64,000 nucleotides of DNA. Source: Acorus gramineus (lineage: Eukaryota; Streptophyta; Magnoliopsida; Acorales; Acoraceae). Positions 22,491 through 33,400 of this stretch are shown piece by piece. Positions within the stretch are counted from its first letter, which is position 1. Every line of letters starts with the position of its first letter. The notes under the pieces are model-generated. The model saw only the letters and a list, made by a program, of their open reading frames with translations, was not told where the DNA came from and made no database searches. The stretch spans positions 3,785,279 to 3,849,278 of the forward strand of contig CM060857.1 in the NCBI GenBank assembly GCA_030737835.1, written 5' to 3'. A program made the position numbers and the translations under genes.

Positions 22491-23657
22491 AGATGTTTCA
22501 GTCAAAATTTAATTGACATTTGGTTCTTCATAGTTGGTTAGACTGTAACTCTCGTTTGGGTGTGACATAAGGTTATTTGTTCTTGATAGCTATACTGGGA
22601 TAAATAACAATCCATGTTGAATAGGTAAATTTTTGTTTGGTTACGTACCTTTTCTGTTATTCTAATTGGGAAACGTAAAAATGATTTTTTTATTGTTTGG
22701 TTCACCTTTGATAAAGTAAGGATAAGTGATAGATAAGGATGGATAAGAGTTTATGACTTTTTAAATGACAATTATACATCTGCATAAATTATTTATGTTT
22801 GGGTATAAATATGAGAGATGTGTGTGTGATATGATAGATATGATATGTTTTGGAATGTGTGCAGAGAGTGTTAGGTGAAATAAATTTTTTAAAATGACAG
22901 AAAATAATATTTTTATCTATTGGCATAGATAAACCCTAATAAGCAATTCTAGTATTTCTGAGAATAGTTATCACTCCTTATTCTAGTTTATCTAGACATA
23001 TCTATTAGGATTTATTATATCAAAACAAACAGATTTTTTTTTTTTTACTATTCTCATGTATTTTTCCTTATTTATGTTCCACCCCAAACCCGGGGGGTGG
23101 GGGGGTGGGGTGGGGTTTAACAGTATGACACATGGATACCTATTATTTAAGGGAGATATAGGTCATGAATGTGATTAGTTGAATTTATGGGTTTTTTTAG
23201 TTTGATTAATAAATTGTTTGACATGATTCGAGTCTGTGCAATCTAAGGTTAATGAAAAAGTTGTCATTTGATTTATTGTTACAAAAAAAGTTTATTTTCA
23301 TGTGTTGTTTAGTACAATATATCAATTCTCATGAGTTGTTCAGCTTATCTGGTAGTTCGGTATAATTCATATGATTTGTTCAATTTTATGCATCATTTTC
23401 TACACTGTTTTTGTATTTTCTTTTTATAATATATGGGATCTCTCATAATTTAAATCCTATCCATATAAACATCTTCATTGCATGCATAATGTGTATAAGT
23501 TAAGTTGCTAATAATTATGTTCTTCGGACTAAGCTGTCATAATGCACTTATTTTTTAAAATTTAATGTATCAAATGATCAAATGGTTGCCCAAACATGTA
23601 ATGCATGGAATATATGCTAAATTTCTCAATGACAATTGAAGATGGTGTTTTCTCTCA
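22491..23657. other. Intergenic sequence
   Basis: Includes a 'tttggttacgtacc' segment and a G-rich run at 23089-23116. No gene recognised. Confidence 0.4.
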
Positions 23658-23662
23658 ATAAT

Positions 23663-24469
23663 TGTAGTAGGGGGTTAGAGATCTGCCTTCAAGTGAGAGC
23701 CCGGGTGCTCACGCCTAAAAACCTGCCCCAAAAGAGCTGGGGACATCGATGTGGTGATGACCAAAGAAACTCCGACACTCAAGTTAGTAGAGTGAATGGA
23801 GAAGATGAAGAAAAAGAAGATAACTTAGAAAACCAGAAGATTAGAATTGCTTACTCGTGAATGTCTCGTCTCTCCTCCTTGTCTTGCCTTTTTAGCTGAA
23901 TGGATGGCCATGCCATTTCCCGGCTAAATGTCTCCCTGTCTTCACTGGAATCTTTTGAAATGGAAGATTCCTCGAGTTACGGGACTTAGGGTTTGTTATG
24001 ATGTCATGGCTAGGTGGCGAAGCCTTATTGTTCCTAACCTTGACTGCGACGAGAAGTAGTAGACGGCTTGTTGGGGTTAGGGCACGTCTCTGTCAATTCG
24101 GCGGAGCAAAGCAGCCCTGGCCTTGCCTTCCAGTGTCAGTAGTCCCCTTCCTCCTGCGGTTAGGAGTGGGTTTGAAACGAGGTCAAGATGGTCAGTCTTG
24201 TTGATGCTTCAACAGTTGTGTTTGGTATAGGTGGTTAGTCTGGTCGGCTGGCCTTGATCGTTCTTAAGACAGTGTTGGTTTGGTCGCTGAATCGTCCTGT
24301 CTCGACAAGGAGGTATTCCCCGTGTAGAACTTTCCAAGCAGAGAACTAGGCCGTTCTACTTGAGTAATCCGGACCCAGCTTTTTTTTGGGTCAGGTCATA
24401 TTGCCCGTTTACCCAATTAGAAAAGACAAGCAGCGTTCTTAGGAAAACCGTAAGATTTTTTCCTCTACA
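23663..24469. mobile_element. Solo LTR, 807 bp
   Basis: The block starts TGTAGTAGGGGG and ends CCTCTACA, so it has a TGTAG/CTACA inverted end pair. It is flanked on both sides by the 5-bp repeat ATAAT (23658-23662 and 24470-24474). Composition is richer in GC than its surroundings. No second LTR or internal coding is nearby, so it is a solo LTR left by recombination. The phrase ACTCCGACACTCAAGTTAGT is common in plant LTRs; the family is undetermined. Confidence 0.8.
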
Positions 24470-24474
24470 ATAAT

Positions 24475-25238
24475 TATTCAAATGATCAAATATCTCAATT
24501 TTTTGTTCCTCATACATTTTGTTTAAATATAAAGTTTCATTGTGATAAAAAGCCGATGCTTATGGTTAGAAAGATACATTAAATGAATTGTGGGATCCCA
24601 CTGTCACTTGTGATGGGTTGACAGGAGTTCAAAATCATTATCAAATTTCACATGTTAAATATGTGCGTGGATACTTGTCAACTATTTATTGATAACTGAC
24701 AAATACCGGCGAGATCCAACACTGATTAAATCTCATCTTTATTGAAACTTGGACAGATTGAAGCTAATGAGTTTGTTACTTAAAATATATAAGTTTCAAG
24801 TTTAAATCCTCTCAAGCTTATCTGGTTTTGTGGTAATTTAGTTCAACTTTCATTCTTGACATGTATATATATATATACACATCGTAACACATTAAACTTT
24901 TAAATATTTTCCATATACAAAATCAATACAAATAGTGGCACAACCCTCTTATTTGTCCATTGGACACCTTTGCCATAAAAACTGAGTTTGAACACATCCT
25001 CCCTTTTTTTTTTTTTTTTGCATTTCTCCTAACCTTGATAACTGGCACAACGTAACCTTGAATATACTAGGTTAGTGGAAAGTGATGAATGCAAGAATTA
25101 ATGACTAAAAAGAACAACTGAATGTATCTTTTGAAACACTCTTATGAATCTAAATTAATTAATTTTTTTTCCAAATTGCATCTAAAAAAAAGTTTTAAAG
25201 TCCACATTTTGAAAGAGCACTTAAACTAATACCATTTT
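24475..25238. other. Intergenic sequence
   Basis: AT-rich with an (AT)n run near 24866 and a T run near 25002. No gene recognised. Confidence 0.45.
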
Positions 25239-25646
25239 AACGTTTGATTGTGCAGCATTTGCGATTGTAGGAAGCTACGTTTGCAATCGTGCAACCAAAC
25301 AGTTTTACTGTAGCAGCTTCCTGCACACAGATTTCAGGTAAATAGTACCTAAAAGCTGCGATTTCAAAAAGCTGAGAAAGTGAGCTTCCTGCAGAATCAG
25401 TTTTGCAATCGCGCAACCAAACGGCGTTTGGTAACGCAAATACAAAACTGATTTTCTGCAATCGTTGAATTTAAAACCGATTCTGCAACAAGCTGCCTCC
25501 CCCAGCTTTCTCAAATCGCAGTTTTTGAATACTATTTGCTTAAAATTTGTTTGCAGAAAGCTGCGATGACAAAACTGTTTGGTTGCACGATTGCAGAACT
25601 AGCTTTCTCTAATCGCAAAAGCTGCGCAATCGCGCAACCAAACGCT
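25239..25646. mobile_element. Palindromic MITE of the TTTGGTTGCGCGATTGC family
   Basis: The left end ACGTTTGATTGTGCAGCATT and right end AATCGCGCAACCAAACGC are imperfect inverted repeats. Between them lie four or more alternating copies of the same ~50-base hairpin unit. It shares the unit with 22270-22490. No coding and no clear target duplication. Confidence 0.6.
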
Positions 25647-27513
25647 TCTAGAAACATGTGTTGCATATATAATTGAAAATGACAATGAATGGTGGCCTAG
25701 GGTTTGGAGACAAGAATGTTGTCTCACTTCCATAAAAAAAAAACAATATTCCTAAAATGATACCATTGAGCACTAATACACTCACTCCATTTTACACTTT
25801 GTTTTACAACTCTATGATTACGTAATATATACTGTATTATCATAATGTGAGATTTTATCATAGTGTATGACATAAAAAATATTATTTTTTGTATCTCAAT
25901 ATATACTTTATTTGATATAACAACATGTACTTTAATGAGAGAGTGATTTTTGAAAGAAAAAAAAAATCGGTGTGGACTGCAATTGGAGCTGTACAAATGG
26001 TTAGACATGATTTTCCAATGACATTTGATTAAATTAAGACATTTAGGCTACAAACTTAAGGAGAAAAAAAAAAAGTCAAATTAGTTGTCGACATATTCAA
26101 GAAACAAACGAAAGAATGATCGGTCTCTTTACCTCCCAAAAAGTTTTATTTATGAATTTATGAGAGTTGAAAACAATGTTTCATTGTTAGGTTTAGGGTG
26201 TTAGACAGTTGGGCTTTGTGTACCAACAGGAGAAGCAATGAACAACAAAACAAACACAAACAAACAAACAGACAACAAGAAGTAACAACAACAACAACAA
26301 CAACAACAAACACCATTCTATAAAATGATGCATAGAAAGGTTGGAGAGCAAATGAAAACAGTTTTTTTTTATATATTGATCATGTGGAACATTCAGTCTA
26401 GTTTTAATTAATCTATATATCAAACTCATTTTCAATATGTTAATTTTTGGCATCGACATGCTGATAACTAATTCAATTTATCTTCATAAAAAAAATGTTG
26501 ATGAATTAAATGTTGCAACCAGAGTGGGTTGAGTCAGGTAAGAGATCAATCCAAACCCGGAAATAAAACGAACCAATCCAAATCTAGCAAAATCCACTTT
26601 TGAGAGGGTTAACCTGGATCAACGTCTCGAGTTCGAGTTGATTTTGAGTTCAATTTGAATTGGATCGAGTTCGGTTCATTTTCTAGATTGAATTTTCTTT
26701 TGCTTTTCAAAACGATGTCATTCTAAACAATAAAGATAATCACCACACAAACAAAAGAATGATTTGGTGAGAACTGACAAGGGATAATAATCTCATTTTC
26801 CTTCCAGCAAATTTTAAATATGAATTTTTAAGAATTTAAAACAATGTTTCATGTCCAAAGATGGTCAGGCAGTTAGGTCTTGTGCATCAATAGGAGAAGC
26901 ACATGAACTAATAAGTAACAACAACAACATGAACATCAACAAAAAGCAATTTATAGGAAATGATGCATGGAATGCTTCCTCTTGTTTCTTTACTTTTCTA
27001 ATCATCTCTCTCTCTCTCTTGAATTCATGTGTAGGATCTTTTTTTACTTTTTATATGTTTCTTTTATATTTCTAGATTTTCTTTTAGGAAATTGATATTT
27101 TTTTTTACAAAAAAGCATTTTGTAATATATCTGTAATTGTTATTTATATATGTTTCTCGATACAAAGAATTGAATGGTATTTATGTGATCTCTCTAGTCA
27201 CCCACTGCATGAATTTTTTTTGTTATAAGATTAAAGTGTTGATCACTTGGTAGTTAGTTTGTATAAGTTCAAAATAGAGAGCTTTATTGAAGTCACTAAT
27301 TATAAAGTGACTCTCTAAATTTGAGATTGTATTAAGTTAGACAAAGATAAAGAGCATTTTTGAAAATAACATCACTGGATGAATGGATTTTGAAAAATTA
27401 AAGAAAAAAACAGATGGAAAGGAGTTATGAAATGAGACCAACAAAAACAATAGAAAGAGACAAAAAGACAGCACTTCCCACTGTAATGGTGAATCTTTTT
27501 GGCATTGTTGAAA
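25647..27513. other. Intergenic sequence with microsatellites
   Basis: Contains (AAC)n at about 26286-26310 and a diverged ~130-base duplication: 'caatgtttcat..ttag..caatag/caacaggagaagca..tgaac' near 26170-26330 and 26840-26960. No gene recognised. Confidence 0.45.
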
Positions 27514-27792
27514 GGGATAATGTTACATCCAGTACTATTTTCAGCCTCATTTTTTTATCTACATGAATTTTGAATTTTCTAATAATAGTATAACTCATCT
27601 AATGAGGTACATACTTTTATAAAAAATGAAGCATATACTCCAATAAATTGTATGGATGCATTTATAAAAAATGTAAAATTTTTTTTTCGAAGCATATGTC
27701 TTATTAACGTGAGCATATGAGTCATTAATTTTCTGTTGACGCGTATAAAACTGGAATTGGAGCTAGAAACAAATCTGGGTGTAACAGAGTCC
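27514..27792. mobile_element. MULE-type MITE (family C, copy 1)
   Basis: Starts GGGATAATGTTACATCCAG and ends CTGGGTGTAACAGAGTCC. The body matches 29190-29454, 31320-31911 and (reversed) 48134-48354. The flanks are only weakly repeated. No coding potential. Confidence 0.65.
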
Positions 27793-29189
27793 GAATTGAA
27801 ATTTGAGAGCAAGTTGAAATGGGCTATTTTTATTGGGAACATGTACTCCCACTAATCTTTTTATTTATTCTCTCCACTACCCTATCAAATCTACCAAATC
27901 ATAACCCCACCATTGCATATATACAATTTTTCTCTAACTAGCTTTCATTAATCACACCACCCTTCTTTCTTCTGTCCTCTCCCTCTCCACCACCCTCCTC
28001 CGCTCATGCTACCCCCCTCCCCCTTTCCTACCCCACCTTCTTTATCTCTCTCTCCATCGACCCCTCCTTAACATTTGCTCTCTTCCCCCTTCCATCCACT
28101 CTCCCCTCTCTGCCACCCGTCGCTACCTTTGGCCCCTCCCCCTTCCAATCTCTTGCCCCTCTTTTGACATCGTCACTGTTATCGTCGCATAGCAGATTGA
28201 AAGGATTGGAGAAAGAGAGGGTGGTGGGATTAATGATTTTTTAACAAAAAAAAATAGAATTTAGATTTTTTAAGGTACGTACTGTACTAAAAAATTGGGT
28301 GGTGGGAATAGTTTCTCCCATTTTTTTATTTTATAGAGTATATAAAGCATAAGTACTAATTATTTTTAAAAAAAAATTGGTGCCCCGAGAATTTGATCCC
28401 TTAACTTCCTTTATAGACATGCGGTGCTAGCCGATTTTATCAATTTCGATTCGCCATAAATACTATATACACACACACACACATTCACATTATGAATTAA
28501 AGTGAAGAGGAGCATAGACAATGCCAAGGTTTAGGTTTAATTTACATGTAGTTGTTATTACACTAAATCATTTTTATAGTCTTGAATACAATCTTGTATA
28601 CCTTGTTAGCTCATTCCACTTACTTTAATGAGGTATACACCTACTTGAAATTTTTTAAAATTTTCTACAAATGATATCATTCAATTTATTAAAGTATATA
28701 TTTCACATTTTATAAAAGCATATACCTCGAGACAAAAATCAGAAATTGATTATTCAACTTAAGGTTAATTGGGTGCATGTGCAACAGTCACAATGCCTAG
28801 GTTTAGGTTCATATGTAGATTGTTGTTACACTACTCAGTCTTTTTACATTCTTAAATACAATCTTCTATATCTTGTTAGCCCCCCTCACTCACTGTAACG
28901 AGGTATATACCTCCTTAGAAATTTTTCATATTTTTCTATAGATGATACCATTCAATTCATTAGAATATACACTTTACTTTTTATAAAAATAAATACCACA
29001 TTAATTGAGATATAATATTTATAAAAAAAATCAAAACATGTGTGGATTGGTATTAAGGTTGGAAAAGGAACTCTACCTAACATTATCCTAGAAAAACTTC
29101 ATTAGGCTTGGCCCATTATGGGTGTTTGTGGAGTTGCACAGGCCCATGGTCCCGTCAGGTAGTATCGAGAGAGAGCGGATCATCACCGG
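27793..29189. other. Intergenic: pyrimidine-rich block and diverged family-C pieces
   Basis: 27955-28190 is strongly pyrimidine-rich (CTCC/CCCCTCC). Around 28390-28450 a reversed SINE-like piece (GGTGCCCCGAGAATTTGATCCC) follows an A run. 28560-28740 and 28800-29040 hold two similar fragments related to family C ('taatgaggtatacacct', 'cattcaattcattaaagtatat'). No gene recognised. Confidence 0.4.
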
Positions 29190-29454
29190 GGATAATGTTA
29201 CGTACAGTCTCAATTTCAATATAGATGTGTTTTGAATTTTTTAAAAATAATATATTTCATCTAATGAGATATATTTTTTTATTAAAAATAAAACATATAC
29301 TCTAATGAATTACATTATTGCATTTATTGAAAATATAAAAAAAAAATTTCAAAACATATACCTTGTTAACATGAGCATAAACTCCGTTAATTTTCTATCT
29401 ACGCATATAAGGCTAGAATTGGGGTTGAAAATAAATCTGGGTGTAACAGCACTC
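29190..29454. mobile_element. MULE-type MITE (family C, copy 2)
   Basis: 265 bp from GGATAATGTTACGTACAG to CTGGGTGTAACAGCACTC. The flanks CATCACCGG (29181-29189) and CATCATCGG (29455-29463) form a 9-bp duplication with one mismatch, which assigns the family to MULE-type elements. Confidence 0.7.
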
Positions 29455-29463
29455 CATCATCGG

Positions 29464-30431
29464 TCTAGTCAAACAAAAGCTTAATGTAGTCTATACTTTG
29501 TGTTGAAACCCAAGGTCCATTAACCAAACAAAAGACTGTACCCAATCCGTTGTCTGTTCTGGACCTCTTAGCCTAGTTTAAGTTAGAATTTATATTTATA
29601 TTAAAATGTGTTGAAAAAAAAATTTCAAAAAATTTAAATGAGTTTTTGGCATGTATACCATCCAAAAACATTTTATTTATTTTTATACCACTCTAAATTT
29701 TTTAAATTTAAAATGTAACAAAGCATTAAAATTTAGATAAATACCAAGAGATCGACAATAAAGATGAAAGAAAAATGGTAGAATGAATATTATAAAATGT
29801 TAATAGTGATTTGAAAATCAACAAAAGTAAAATTTAAAGATCCACTATTATAGTTGGTCGGTCTTCAAAAATATAAAATCTTGAATGAGAGACCTGTCAT
29901 TAGGGTTGGTGGGTCTTCGAAACTTTAAAATCTTTAATGTGAATCTTTAAAATAAATAAAAAATGTTAAAATCAACCCCGCTTCTATCCCCAAATGCATT
30001 CTGCGTCTTTTTCTTATTTTCTTAAGATAATATACATTATTTAATGAGATATAATTTTTTTGTAAAAAAAATAAAATATATCCTCCAATTAATTATATGG
30101 ACACATTCAAAAAATGTGATGAAAAAAATATAATCTAACAATGTGTATACCTCATTACAGCAAGTGTAGTAAGTGCAGGTGATTGAAGAGATCCATGGAA
30201 TCTAATGATACTGTGCAAAATGATGGGGGTGGTGTATTGATGTTCATGAAACAAAAGAGAAAAGTTAACAAACTTTTGCCAACATAAAATCCATAGAGAG
30301 AAACGCCAAAAATTAGTGTGAATTACAATAACGGATATTACAAGGGACATTGTTTTTCTCTCATAAACTGTAATCATGGGATATCATCATCTCTTCCACA
30401 AAAACCAAAAAAAACAAAAAACACCTACACC
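29464..30431. other. Region upstream of the PRUNE-like gene
   Basis: AT-rich, with a diverged family-C piece near 30030-30170. It presumably includes the promoter of the gene starting at 30478, but no clear TATA box was identified. Confidence 0.35.
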
Positions 30432-30451
30432 TCTCTCTCTCTCTCTCTCTC
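30432..30451 (+). repeat. CT microsatellite in the presumed 5' leader
   Basis: (CT)10 lies 27 bases upstream of the chosen start codon of the PRUNE-like gene. CT runs are frequent in plant 5' UTRs, which supports this start. Confidence 0.6.
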
Positions 30452-30477
30452 CTGTTCACAATCTCCCATCCAAAAAT

Positions 30478-33400
30478 ATGAAGAGTTCAAACTTGGCCTC
30501 TGATAAACGTCGGGTGAGTTCATTATTTTGGTTTTTAAGTTTCCTCTTCTAGTTTTATTTTGAATATTCAAGTTTTAATGAAAAAAATTTATGTTTAAAT
30601 TGATCATATATTTGAAGAAACCTAAAAAGAAATTCACCAACTACAATTATTATCCAAAACACATGACTACTTACATTTTCATGTATCAAACTTTAACATG
30701 TGTTTAAAGAAAACCAGACCCACCATATTATGTAATGAAAGAAACTAAGCAGTGATTATCTCATTTTAGTATAACAAAACTTACTTGTGCTTTTATTTTT
30801 TTAAAATATTATGTATAACCCTCGTTTACAACCATGCCTACTGTTCACATATGTTTTTATTTATTTATTTATTTTTAAAAATCATCTAAGGTTTATAATT
30901 TCATGACAGTGAATTGCATATAGACCATTTTTAAAAAGAAGTAAAAAATTGTCAATAACTCGGTGGATAGCTAACAAGATAAATGAAATTACACATGAAA
31001 CTGTATTACGATTTGTGTGTAACATCGCTCCTTTTTTTAGAATGCAATCTATTACACAGTCTACACGGATAGTTCTGCGAACAGTTCATATACATCAACA
31101 GCCATCTAGCAAATTATATACCTGTTTAAGTGTGGTATATAACTCGTTAAAAAGTTTATTTATATTATTTTAAAATGGATCAATTCAATTCAATATAGAG
31201 CGATATATACTTTTTATCAAACACATACCTTATCAAAGAAGGCTTACTACTTTAAAAATCAAGACACATGCAAACTATCCATAAAATTGTCCTTAACATT
31301 ATTATTATTATTTTTTTTAGGATGATGTTACGTAAAGCCCATTTTCAAGCTCAATTCTAGTCTACATGGATTTTGAATTTTTTTAAAAATAATATTCCTC
31401 ATTAGAATCTAGGGTTTTTTATTTTTAAGTCCCTATAAACCATATGATTTTGTTATCGATTTCTCACTTTTTTGTATTTTGGTTTTAGTCCCCAGATTTA
31501 AAGGATATGTGTTCCTTTTTAGTCCTTGGGAGGGACTTATCCCTAAATTATTTGGTTTTCTTTATAGTCCCTCGAAGGGACTAAAAAGGAACATATCTTT
31601 TAAATCTAGGAACTAAAACCAAAATACGAATAAGTGAAGGATCGATCACTCACTTTTTCGTATGGTTTAGTTCCCAGATTTAAAATCCTATGGTTTATGG
31701 AGATTTAAAAATAAAAAACCCTATAATCTAATAAGGTACATGCTTTCATAAAAAAATAAAGCATGTACTCCAATGAATTGCATGAATGCATTAATAAAAA
31801 AATGTAAAATTTTTCTATTAAAGCATATACCTCGTTAATGTGAGAGTATATGCTCTAGTGATTTTCAATCAACACATATGGGGCTGGAACTGGGGTTGAA
31901 AAAGTAACAACATTTTTTTATGGAAAAATCGATATAACTCCCTATAAAGTTAGCTAAATTTGTTTTAGTTCTTGTAAAATTAGAAAATCGCCACAGGTCC
32001 CCATAAAGTATGTATAGTTAACAGATTTAGTCTCTATGTTAAATTGCTCCGATAAATACATTCAAATAAGTCTATACAAAATATGAAAAATTTGATTTAA
32101 TCATTTTGATGACAAAAATGTCACCGTCTTTTCTTGAAAATCCTCTTGCTATCATATACTCACCAATGGCAAAAAAAAAGAGGAAAAAATCTATATAACT
32201 CTTTGAAAAATTATGAAAATCGAAAAACATCTCTATAAAATCAATAAATCCCCTTAAAGTCAATAACAAATCTTATTAGTGTATTACAGTAATTTATCTT
32301 GTATGGTTGAGTCAACCATAGTTCTAGTTAATTTCGGTTACAATAGAGATTAAAATAAATATTGCTTAATAAGATAGAGATCTGAGAAGATTTCCGATTT
32401 TATATGGACTTTTTTCAATTTTCATAAGTTTTTAAGGATTTATATCGATATTTTTCAAAAATAAGGGTGATGGCATTCTAATAAATTTTAATGTATACTT
32501 AGAGTTAACCATATACCTAATTAGTTAAGATGATGGTAAAAACTTGTAGCGATTTTCTGATTTTATAAGAATCAAGATCAATTTACCTAACTTTTCAGAG
32601 ACTTATATGGATTTTTCCTTTTTTTTAAATTACTTATTTTTTAAAGTTGTTGAAAACAAAGTTAATTTTCCCAGGCTCCCTTCCCGCGCAAGCGAGACCA
32701 TCCCATCTTCCATGGTCCGCACAGAGAAGACCCAATCCCCTTCCCTGCACTCGACATCCTCCGTCCACGGGACGTCAGCACCGACACAAAGATTGGCATC
32801 TCCTTGTCCGACATCCTCGCCTTAGACCCCAACAGTCCCACCGCCAAATCCAGTGACAAGTCATCTATCAATAGATCAAACTCGGCCTCCTCCTTGAGCC
32901 GTTCCGGCTCGAAGAGGCAATGGGGGTCATCTTCAGCGCGTTTGGTCCCACCCGAAGCAGATGATAGGATCCTAGAAGAGCCGAAGATGAGCGAGGAGGT
33001 TGCGCCCGAGAATGGGACGTCGTCAAAGGCAGACTACAAGGTTTTGCTGCCTCGATCAGCCGCTTCATTCTATGGAAGCAACACGTCACAGACCGATGTG
33101 TTGGATTTGTGCGAAAGCGTATGCAGGCTTAATAGGTTTCTGAAGGAAGGGAAGGCTGAGGTGAAGGCTGGGGTTCCGGGGAGGTTCTTGCATGCGGTTA
33201 TTGGTCAAGAAGTTGCAGGTGGATTATGCTTTTGAAAGAATCATATTTAATCCAAACTCATTTTCAAACACTCTCTGCCGTTCAAGCTTCTAAAGACATA
33301 AAAACAAACATTAGTTATTAAAAACACACATTTGCAAGAATCTAAGTGTGCATGCTTCCTGGAAAATTGTTGTCAAAAATTGCTTCGAGTGAAGAGATAT

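Noticed and set aside
28390-28450. Reversed SINE or tRNA gene
   Set aside because: GGTGCCCCGAGAATTTGATCCC looks like a reversed B box, but no cloverleaf or full SINE could be built.
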